A model generated the notes under the pieces. That model did no database searches, had not been told where the DNA came from, and saw only the letters and a list, made by a program, of their open reading frames with translations. A stretch of 64,000 nt of DNA from Gnetum montanum (lineage: Eukaryota; Streptophyta; Gnetopsida; Gnetales; Gnetaceae), in the NCBI GenBank assembly GCA_015680685.1, contig MNCI01022611.1, forward strand, positions 1,043,139 through 1,107,138, read 5' to 3'. Shown in pieces: positions 54,667-64,000 of this stretch; the first letter of the stretch is position 1; each line of letters opens with the position of its first letter. The position numbers and the translations under genes are program-made.

Positions 54667-56879
54667 ATTACATTACACTAATGTACAATTTTCTTTGAGA
54701 GACTAATTAATTTGATAATTTAACTCATTATAAAGATATTGAATGATAATAACAAGTTATTTATTAGATCTTAAAAGATCCACAATGGTGAACTAACCAT
54801 ACATAATTATAATTAAAGTTAATAAGTTTCTAAGAAGATAATTCAATTTCTACTTTATTTCAAAAGAAAAATATTGAATAATATTTTCAAGTTATTTATT
54901 AGAACTTAATAGTTTCTCAATACAAAATTGATTCATAATTGAATTTACAATTAATGGTAGTAACTTTCTAAGAATGTAGTTAGCGCTATAACTATTTGGA
55001 TCATAATTTTTAGCTCTAATGAAGATTTTGTATCCTCATAAAATATTTTATTATCTTTGTTATCAACTATGATAACATCCTTTTGTTCATACTATCTATT
55101 ATACATTTGAAAATTTGTTATAAAATCTTTTGAAATTTGGAGATAGTTTCTTTATGATAATTCTTTTGACATTGTGTTTGATACCAAATCAATGTTGATT
55201 TAATATCATGATCTTTGATAAGAAAATTTTTTATTCTTTCAATGTTAGTTGATTGTGTTGATGACTAGAATGCATATTCAAATCCTTCATTACATAATTA
55301 AGAAGCTCATGAAATTCAAGTCGAATAAAGTAGTACCTTTTTCCTAGCATAACATCATAATTTATAGTACACATCTTCAATTCTTTTGCATTTGAAAAAT
55401 GTACATCCTTTACAAGTACAACATTCAAGTCCATCATGACAAACTTTTTTCTTTCTAATTTCTCAATCATATTTGCAATTATTCAAAATACATACATTAG
55501 AAAATCTTATAATAGTTTCAATTTAAGATATAATAAAACTATTTATGAACATCAAAATCTTTTATATGTATACTAAAATTCTTCCAAAAACATCAAAGTA
55601 TCATGGGTATAGATAAGTATGAAATGAAATGAAGTATTATTACATCAAAAGACCCATAGGATCTATTGAATAGATATCAAATTTTCATAAAAAATAAAGA
55701 TAGACTCTACAAATTAATCAAGAACTAATGGGAGCAATGAAAACAAATCATATAGACACTTTGCTATAACATTTTAATGTTATCTTAAATAGGTAGCCAT
55801 AGCATAAGAAAGAAATATATGTAATTCATTTTCAAGGGCTTCTAATATGCACAAACTATAAATGCACTGTTCTCAAGAGAGTTGAATCCATCTTCCACTT
55901 TTAATTCTAAGATGATGAGAACTTAAGTGAAGCTTGCTAATAGCATTCTAATACTTGATGGGGATAGTAGCTAAGAGATAGTAAGTTTCTACATCTAGTT
56001 TATTAGATCTATTTTGGTATAAATAAAATTATTTCTCACCTTCCACATTAGCCATAATTTTTGTTAAAACCTTTTGCTTAACTAATCTTTCTCCTAGTAA
56101 TGGCATTTTTTTCCATCACAACCTACATCATGACTTATGTAGAGGCTACAATGAAAGTCATCATACATATTTTAAGATGATTTCAGTGTAACATATTCAT
56201 TTTGGAATCGACTAGGAATGACACATTTGAACAATGTTGACTTGTGAACATTTTGGATGTGTATGGGTATATTTAACATGTTAGAATGCTAGATAATATA
56301 ATTTAGTATAATTTCATGAGGCTAGTAATACATGACCTATTATTAATTGGTAGGAATTATGGTAGTTGTAGACTAATCACATGAGCTTAGAGATTAGAAT
56401 TGAGTTAGTGTCATGCATCATTTAGGATTTGATATCATCATTTAAATAATGGTGGAGTATCAATTAATCACATTAGCTTTAGGAAATGATGTTTAGAATG
56501 GTGTAAGGAGCTAGGATCTTAGGTTAGCTATAGAGGTGATGCTACTCATAACATAATCCAATAATTAGTTTAGACATGCATGAGAGTTTATAATCTAAAA
56601 GTTGTTCTTGTCTTGCATAAGGGCTAGTTTTAGTTGATATTAACCTTATGGTTATTCTATTATCTAATGCTGGAAACTTCATGGAAAGCCACTATTATGA
56701 GAAAAATAAACATCTAGAGTAACTTATGTATTTTAGGTTAACCATATGCTAACATTTATGTAGATAAATATTTTGGTGGTACTAATGATGTAGGAAATAA
56801 CTTATGTGATTTAGGTTAACCATAATAGGAAATTTGTCTTTATAGTTTTCAACATGGATCACTAGGAAATTTACTAGGT
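54667..56879. other. AT-rich DNA, probably the eroded 3' half of element J
   Basis: A 79-codon - strand frame at 55231-55470 is not recognisable. By position, the 3' noncoding module and 3' LTR of J would be expected here, but neither could be aligned with confidence. Confidence 0.4.
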
Positions 56880-59110
56880 AAGATCATCCATTGATGATGG
56901 TTATAATATTCTCCACCTATCCTAAGAAAATAGTGATGTATTAGTTTTTAAGCTCCAACCAAATGTTATACTTTTCAAAAGACAATAGTTACCAAGCTTT
57001 GTACTTTTGTTAAGTGATTAAGTTCATTCTAGAACCTGAGTCAAATAAACCCTTACAATATGCATTTGCTATAATTTATAAATAAATTAAGGGGCTTCTA
57101 AGATCAATTATTTTCTTGGGTAGACTATACACTTTAATGTAATCAATTATGACATTGGTTAATGTGACAATTGTACATTTTGACTTCGATTTAAGGGTAG
57201 CCTATGTAAAGGATTGGAGGTTGTTGGCATTAATGTGGGCTCCAAATCCATTGATGCTTACATAGCCCTAGGTGAATTGGAAAGTCTAAAAAATGGATAC
57301 TTCTAAGGTTTTTACTTGAAACTTCTTAAGCTACCATCCATTTTCATATTTATAACTTTAGTAGTAGTTTTCTAATGTGGCTAAGGAGGTATCTCACCAT
57401 GAATTTAAGGAGGTGGTGTTGAAGGAAGATGAGTGTATGATGGTTAAGGGTGTATGGAAGGTAAATGCAAATAATAAAAGTATGATTCAACTCTTAAAGT
57501 GAAATTTCTATGATACTTAGATGGATAATAATAATGGGAAGAGTGTGTTTAAGCAATTGCACCACTAGGTGAATCAAGCTATTAGACATAATATTTGTAT
57601 GAATCTAATTATCTATGTGGGTACTACTACCTTGGGGATAACATTCCTCATAACTATGGATTTTACAAATACTAATAGTACTAGTCTTAAAGTTAAGATA
57701 GATCCCCACTTGAATAGTATTATTGATTATGAAACCACTTATAATTTCCTTATAGATATAAAAATCCTCTAGGCATTTTTTTTTTGTTAAACTTTAGATG
57801 TAATGCATGTCTCTCACTCTTGGAGATGTAACATACCAAGGTAACATTCCTTAAAATGTTCATAATAACATAATTCACAATCATCATTATCAATTAATTT
57901 TGATTCAATGACCTTCTTGACACCAACAAATTTACCTTTGTACCTATATATATATTCTTACTCTCTTCCTTCTTCTTTTTCTTGTCTTTATCTCATGTAA
58001 GGATATTCTTTGTTCTTTTTGCCAATATCTTTAATGAAATTGAAAATTTATCATCTTGCGAGTCACATATTTCTTTTCAAATTTTTTTAATGATTTTTCA
58101 AATAAATTTTTAAATTGATAAGGTTTTCACTAAATCATTTCCTCCTTTCTTTCTTTATCTTCCAATGCATCACAAATATTTATATCTCTTTTTCAAAGAA
58201 AAATGTCTCTATTGTATTCTTTTGTACTCTCTCATCTCTTTAATTCTCCTTCTTGTTTTGCAGCTTGATCTATTTGTCTTTGGATCTAGCAAGCCTTCAT
58301 CTTTTAAATTCTCCCCTAAACATAAATCTTAAGGGTCTTTCTTATCTTAGAGCTTATCTATGATATGTCTCAATTGTTCCTATTAAGAGAAGCCATGATG
58401 ATGGCATCTATGTAGTAAACAATATCACTTACCTAATGCTACATCAAAAAATTTATGATTATCCTATTTCCACTCTTAAATTTTCTTTCTCAAGTTGGAC
58501 ACCCTAAATAATGTTTGAAATTTTTTAATAAACTCTAGCATTGTACTCCATCTTCTAATAATTAATGGTTTTAATAAGTATCCTAGGAAATAGCTTGAGC
58601 TACTGCTAATCATTTTTAATATTTTGCAAGACACAAGAATTATGACAAACTTACAAATGATGTTACCTATTAGCATTGTAGCCTTCTTTGAACTTGGAAA
58701 TGTTATTAATTTCAAGCCAATTGATGCAATAGTTCCTTTAACACCTAGTTGAGATATAAATAGCCTTCCTAATATTAATCATACTTTTGATTAATAGAAG
58801 AGATTCATCATAATCATATTATTTACCATGGTCCTTGCCATGAACATGTCCTCTCCTATGCTACCTATTATGCCTTCTTTCATTTTTGTGTCCTATTTCT
58901 TAGTATTTAAATCTATCATGTACATAATTCCTATCTTCATTTCTCTTATAATATCTTCTAACATGTCCAAAGGATCATATGTCATTACCATTTTTTGCTT
59001 TCTAATATTCATCATTCTAAGAGCTTGATAATAGGGATGATGAGGATGAAGATGAACTAAGAAATCCATGTCAATTTTCTCTTCTTCCATGACCCCTTTG
59101 ATTTTTCTTA
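56880..59110 (-). pseudogene. Gag and protease remnant of element J (old A/B/C-family member)
   Basis: It is colinear with B at the nucleotide level. 57010-57110 corresponds to the protease start (B 7630-7740). The knuckle CELCYYEHFKEC is at about 57855-57890, with the last zinc ligand lost. The gag core IRRWSTMLEFIKKFQTLFRV is in an open piece at 58476-58715. Heavily frameshifted and AT-shifted. It shows that the family has been present for a long time. Confidence 0.65.
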
Positions 59111-59797
59111 GGTAGCCTATTAAACAACCTAGGTCTTGAGGTTTGCCTAGTGTTAAGTCTAGTTCTTTCTCTCTCTTGGTTACTATTGAACTCTAAGTGT
59201 AGTCTCAAGTTGGTCATATATTCCTTTAATTTTGGTGATTGAATATGCTTGATTGATAATCTATATCATTATTTTTTACTATGATGTTAATGGAATGGTA
59301 ACCCACATTCTCTTTACTACTTCATAATAGACTTCCATGAAATAGTATTTATAAAGTTAAGCTTCAGTGAACTAGTAGAACCTAAGCATTTCATCAGCCA
59401 CTTTTTAGTTAATAGTGGCTACCTTAAGTCTAATCTACATCAGCATAATCATGATTATTGATGGGGTTGAGTGATTAGGTGATAATACAAAGTTACCTTT
59501 TAGGTTCCTCCATTGCATTTATTCAACCTAGTGAATAATGAAAACAAAATATAGATAATAAGGATTCATATGCTAATGCACTATCTTAACTTGATATGGC
59601 ACCTTGTCCTTACTTCTGGTTATTCTATCATGCCCCTAGTAGAATCATTAATAGGTACAGAATTAGATCTATGAGAAGAAGACATCTTGGATTACTGTAT
59701 GTGTCTTAATAAAATTATATAATTGTCTAATAGGTAAATCATTAAGACATAACAATGATTGTAAATGATTTAGAAAAATCTAAATCACTAACACCAA

Positions 59798-59815
59798 TCC
59801 TCAGCAATGACACCA
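59798..59815 (-). other. Primer-binding site of element J (tRNA-Asp type, heavily decayed)
   Basis: On the - strand TGGTGTCATTGCTGAGGA, 13/18 to the tRNA-Asp complement. All five differences are C-to-T or G-to-A, at CG or CHG sites of the ancestral sequence. Confidence 0.6.
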
Positions 59816-60610
59816 ATTATAAGTTACAAAGTGGCTCCTACATCTAATCCTATAAATCATGAACATTATGCATGACCTAATTGTAATTTGTAAACTAAGC
59901 TAGTAGGATACCTAGATTATTAAGAATGATTACAGGTAGCTATCTTTTCAATTATAGTTGTATTGGCCTTAGTTGGTATGGTTAAGTATAATTGGGATGT
60001 ATGGCCATTGATGTTATTTGGCCACATTAAAATATCAAGAGTTAATCTAATTTATCTAAGTCTAGAAAATAAAATCTAATCTAGTCTTATGAAACTAGTC
60101 ATTTCTAACTCATTGTACACATCTTGAACTCATGCTATCATTACTAGATTACCAAGTGATAACAATACTAAGATAACCAAATGGTAATGTGTTTATGCTT
60201 AAAGTTGATTGTACTTATTTTGTATGTCTACTTTATATTTCAGAATTAAGATATTAACTTAGTGCATGAAGCTAAATAACATTGAATTTAAAGTTCAAGT
60301 ACAAAATATTAAACTAAGTCAAAATGCTACATTCAAGGTGAATTAATTTTAATCTTATGACATATTAAGAACTACATCCAAGGACAAGTTCACTCAAATA
60401 AAACTCTATCAATTAACTCAAGTCCATACTACAACCATCCATTGACTATTCTAACTTCTACAAAAATAAATTGTAATATTTTCACTATCTTCATGATCAA
60501 ATTGTACCATAAATATAGTAGGTGGTACATTTATATAGGAATAACTAGCTACTACATCAATGTTGATGCATTATCATAGCCTAGTCTACATTTATGCTAA
60601 TGCATCAATT
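59816..60610 (-). repeat. Decayed 5' LTR of element J
   Basis: It follows the primer site and aligns with the family LTR: GTGGCTCCTACATCTAATC at the start, CTCATTGTACACATCTTGAACTC and the CTAGATTACCAAGTG/AAGATAACCAAATG tandem-repeat remnants at 60110-60180, then TCACTCAAATAAAACTC near 60390. The right boundary is approximate because the palindromes have eroded. Confidence 0.55.
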
Positions 60611-60950
60611 CAATCAACTTAACTACTATTCATTAATAATCAAGACATAGTTTAAAATATTTATATTCTATAAAAAGAATCAAATATCATATGTTATTCT
60701 ATTAAATATATTTTAAAAATAATAATAAAGAGCTACATTCTTAAATTTTCAAGAATATACTTGACACAGAAAGTTGATGTATAAATGAAAATCTATTTTA
60801 TAAGAAAATTAGAATTTTTCCAAATCTCTATTATAGACTATCACATTTATGTTTCCAACTAATAGATAAGGCTTCAAATTCTAAGTTATGGATTTAATTT
60901 TGGTTGAAAATATTGAGTTATAAAGTTATGTGTGGACTATATATCTGTTG
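60611..60950. other. AT-rich DNA, nothing recognised
   Basis: No coding or repeat signal was seen between element J and the P450 remnant. Confidence 0.4.
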
Positions 60951-61500
60951 GCACATTTTGGCCATTTCATGGGACAGGTGGACTTATTTGCAAATAGTGA
61001 GGTATAGAATCCTAATGAACTGAAACTGTTCAAGGAAGATTATGCTCTTTCTTGTGAAGAATTCTGCAACAGTTAACTAACCATGAAGTTGGAATAGAAA
61101 TGAAATTCGAGAGAATGCTTTCAAGGTGCTACAACAAGAGGTTTTGATAAAAAATGATGCTCCTAGTGGCATGGTTAAGTTCAGCTCTGGAGTGAGTGAC
61201 GAGTGAGATCATAAGAAATTTGGGCATCATGGAGAAGCTCCACCAAGAAATTTGACGTGGAATCACTCCAGAAATGAAATACTTGAACTACATGATCAAG
61301 GAAACTTTGCGACTTCATCCGCCAAACGATCCAGAATCATCTTCAATCTGTGGGTCATCGACCAAAATCTGAGAGTGTGGAAAAACACTCTGCAATTCAT
61401 GTCGAACAGATTTATGACGAAGGAGAATGAAAACGTAGCAGATCTATTGTTGGAATTTTGGATGATTTCCTTCAACGTTAGGGGTAGATGTTGACTAGAC
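60951..61500 (+). pseudogene. Cytochrome P450 pseudogene (C-terminal part)
   Basis: In one frame near 61205-61330, SEIIRNLGIMEKLHQEI is followed by MKYLNYMIKETLRLHPP. The latter is the K-helix signature with the Glu-x-x-Arg pair (ETLR) of plant microsomal P450s, which are haem monooxygenases of the ER membrane. In a second frame, WVIDQNLRVWKNTLQFMSNR corresponds to the WAIGRDP--WENP--F-PERF region, then FNVRGRC corresponds to the haem-binding FG-GRR-CPG, with a stop directly after the Cys. The frameshift between the two parts, the lost PERF proline and the stop show a dead copy. The P450 subfamily cannot be assigned. 61500 marks the end of similarity. No intron is apparent within the part seen. 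Confidence 0.75.
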
Positions 61501-62039
61501 ACTAGATCTAACAGACTCCTACGGGAGGCAGCAATGGAGAGGGCATATTATGCTTTTTCACCGAGGGGGTGGATCATTAATTTTATCCAAATTCTACAGG
61601 ATTGCACCCTACTATCAATAAACCAAGGTTTCACAAGTACAAAATTAATTGATTCCAATTCCCTACTGTGCGGGATGTTTTATAGGGTTCCCTACATTAG
61701 CCCTAGTCATTCCTTGGCTGTCGTACTAACATAGAGCTCCTAGCCCATGATAGTGCAACAAAATAGATCGATAATCAGAATGTTATTGAATCAAATGACA
61801 AAAACATTATTTTTAATTCACTAAATTCTCCTTTTTTGTGCTGCTACAAGCATCCTTTAAAGTTCTATGATTTAAATGCATGCGCGGTTATATTAAGTGC
61901 TTTGATTGCTCCTTGCGGGTTTGATGTGGCTCTTCTGTGCACTCATTCTTCGCAACAGGGATGGAGGTACCAAAGATTAGTATCATGCCCTGATGTCTAC
62001 CAATACAACTTAGTCATAGCTATATAGCAATATATCCAA
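61501..62039. other. Unassigned segment between two pseudogenes
   Basis: It is less AT-rich than the surrounding DNA. It contains a 21-base match to the most conserved part of bacterial/organellar 16S rRNA (61513-61533). Small frames at 61534-61734 and 61836-62027 are not recognisable. Confidence 0.4.
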
Positions 62040-62460
62040 AAAATTTTCAAAAAGGAGGAAGAAGAATTTGGCCCAGCATGCCTTCGGCTCTGCAATAGCT
62101 CAGGGTTGCTCTTGGGGCTCTGGTTTTTCACAGTGACTAGCGTGTCAAGCCTGGATCTGATGCAACTCTGATGGATATGAAAGAGGTTTATGGAATAACC
62201 CTGTGCAGAAACATAATCTCATCCTCATCTGCCGCTAACAACTTTGCCCATGTGCCTGGACTGTATTAGAAAGTTGGCTAACAACTGCATCGATCTTAAG
62301 GGTTTCCTGGTTTTCAACACTATGGTTGGAGGAACTGGATCTGGGCTTGCATCCTTTCTTCCTGAACATCTGTCCATGGACTACAGAAAAAACAAAAAAA
62401 TATAAGCTGGGATTCACCATGTTTTTAGGAGGAATTATTTCATCAAAATTTTTGAATCAA
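62040..62460 (+). pseudogene. Alpha-tubulin pseudogene fragment
   Basis: From about 62205, allowing frameshifts, the sequence gives SAANNFA, then IRKLANNCIDLKGFLVFNTM, VGGTGSGLASFLPEHLSMDY and KYKLGFTMF. This is the part of alpha-tubulin around the GTP-binding tubulin signature (GGGTGSG), with the first Gly changed to Val. Upstream, VDLMQL and the following bases align with VDLEPTVIDEV, so the fragment covers roughly residues 60-165 of about 450. Stops and frameshifts make it non-functional. A processed copy or captured fragment are both possible. Confidence 0.75.
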
Positions 62461-62778
62461 TATGTGGAGGTCCCACCATTTATGTCGAAATTGTTATCAG
62501 ATATAACTACCATGGCATAGCGTTTCGGTTTAATGCATTTTGTAGGTTCAAATCCTTCAACTCGCAGATGATTTGGACAGACAGAGGTTAATGGTAGGTA
62601 GGAAGCAAATCATGGGTCCCAAGCATAAGAAAGATGAACTAATATTACACATGTACATATATATTTATACAGTAACCCATCCATGTATGCAACAACTCCA
62701 TGGTTACTATCTCTATTACTATGATTTAAATAAAATATTTTATGATTTAAAAAGGAAAAGATAGTTATGGGATATTTA
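62461..62778. other. Unassigned segment with TA-rich microsatellite-like tract
   Basis: A TACATATATATTTATAC tract lies near 62654-62670. There is no other signal. Confidence 0.4.
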
Positions 62779-64000
62779 TGTAACGCCCTATATAAAGGGG
62801 ACATTTGGCTATTATCCCTTTTATTCCTATGGAATTTTTAACTTCCTATGATAGTTACAACTATGATATTTGTAAGTAATTTTAATTTTGATTACCATGA
62901 AGACACTTGGCAACTAAATGGGACACTTGTTAGCTGCATCTTTTTTATCTCTATGGTGGTTACAACCATTCAAAATTTGTGTAACTTACCTAACTTGTTG
63001 GGCAAGTAAGGTCTCCTAACTTGTTGGGCAAGTTATAACCTCCTTACTTGGGAGAGAAGTTAGCTAAGATATTTTGAAATATGTAACTACTTTTTGAACC
63101 CTATAAAAAGGCTTCAGGGGTAAGAAGAAAAGACTCACTACTAGGTATCACAATTGGGCTTTCACATGGAGACACACTTTGGGTCTTGGAAGATTTGTAA
63201 AGAAGACATTGTGAAAGATTGCTTGTAAGATGACTTGCTAAAGAGAACATTTTAGCCTCTTTGTCATAGTCTTGTGAGTTATGCTTATTGTTTTTTATTT
63301 TTTTTAAATTGTTTAGCTAGTGGTTTAGATAGTATCATGCTTGGCAAGTAATTTAAGATTTTTAGATTGCTCTTATTGTTCTTGTTGCATGATAGAAAAT
63401 TTCTATTAAATTTTTGCCATAGAAGAGCTTGTGTTTGAAAGCCTTAAGAGAATTTTAGTAGTGAATTTGATTATTGTGCAATGTATAACAACTTCTATTG
63501 AGATTATTGTAAGAGATCCTCTACATGTAGTTAAGCCGTTGAACGATTCAATAGTCAAGAGGGTTCAGAAAATATTTGGTATTTTGATGGGACCAGAATA
63601 GCTTCTTTTTATCTTTAAAGTGAATCTCCATGGAATTTCAATCAGAAATTTTCAAGTCTTTTGAAGGTTCTATTGAATGCAATTTTTGACACCCATTATC
63701 TAGCCAAAATGGAGTCTCGTACGTGATAGTTTACACAGCAATTTTTGGTAGCATAGTAGGATTGTCTTGAAGAAATTGCTTATTTGAGCCTTGGAAGTTT
63801 GAATAATTCATAGTTATTGAATTTGGGATAGCTTTATTGTGAAGTGTTTATTCGTATCATTTTACCTTGTTTAAACATTTGAGATCTTTACACAAATCTG
63901 CTTTCTTTTTCTCTTCTTTCTAATTCCATTGAATCTTCCTCTATTTCTAGTTTTCTTGTGGAACTATCTCTTTCTCTGGGGAAAATTAGAAGTAGATTCA
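62779..64000 (+). repeat. Possible LTR (start) of a further retrotransposon
   Basis: It begins TGTAACGCCC, a common type of plant LTR start. It contains two direct copies of CCTAACTTGTTGGGCAAGT (62989 and 63015) and a TATA box CTATAAAAAG at 63101-63110, followed by a transcribed-leader-like sequence. The matching end is beyond the window, so this is a guess from the promoter-like order. Confidence 0.35.

Noticed and set aside
55231-55470. 79-codon - strand frame, considered as a zinc-binding protein
   Set aside because: The cysteine-rich impression appears only in other frames. No spacing fits a known finger.
61513-61533. A 16S rRNA gene
   Set aside because: Only 21 bases match and no neighbouring rRNA helix sequence is present.
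1-64000. tRNA genes
   Set aside because: The tRNA-like words found are primer-binding sites of about 18 bases next to LTRs, not whole tRNA genes with A and B boxes and a cloverleaf.

Overview
The window looks like intergenic DNA from a large, repeat-rich land-plant nuclear genome. It is AT-rich, holds no intact host gene, and is built almost entirely of nested LTR retrotransposons of the Ty3/gypsy superfamily at very different stages of decay. Plant-type tRNA primer sites (Asp and initiator Met), an Athila/Tat-like Gag zinc knuckle and intron-rich gene remnants support a plant. A gymnosperm or another plant with slow repeat turnover is plausible, but the sequence does not settle it. A 618-base N gap (41600-42217) marks it as draft assembly.

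Left part (1-25.8 kb). A truncated LTR (1-945) is followed by an old element, K. Its gag (from 3056) and protease-like region (to about 13400) run on the + strand. K's gag is split by element B (4141-11195, - strand), which has two LTRs and an exact AATGG target duplication. Downstream of K's protease lies a decayed but visibly intron-containing gene on the opposite strand (about 14140-17740). Then come element D (18490-21360, a degenerate relative of element A) and element E (22250-25555, integrase, a chimeric gag, and part of an LTR).

Middle part (25.5-36 kb). An old chromovirus-like element, H (+ strand), is split inside its reverse transcriptase by element C (25836-32140, + strand, TTAAT target duplication). 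C is a sister copy of B.

Right part (36-64 kb). Element F (36172-48389, - strand, gag-protease) carries element A (40028-48194, - strand, TCAAG duplication) inside its right LTR. A is the youngest element seen. F's right LTR is fused head-to-head at about 48390 to the 5' LTR of element G (48390-54666, + strand), a decayed chromovirus with gag, protease, RT, RNase H and integrase. Element J (to about 60610) is a very old member of the A/B/C family. Beyond it lie a cytochrome P450 pseudogene, an alpha-tubulin pseudogene fragment and what may be the start of another LTR.

A, B, C, D and J form one family or close group. They share LTRs bounded by TGATGAG...CTCATCA, a short U3 made of GATATC-centred palindromes beside a TATA box, a tRNA-Asp primer site, and Gag with or without protease. 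No reverse transcriptase or integrase is visible in them, so they were presumably mobilised by a partner in trans. A and D add an extra open reading frame ending in a coiled coil.

The strangest object is a perfect 34-bp lox511 recombination site at 43736-43769 inside element A. It sits where about 0.7 kb of sequence present in D is missing. A cloning or library junction is much more likely than biology.
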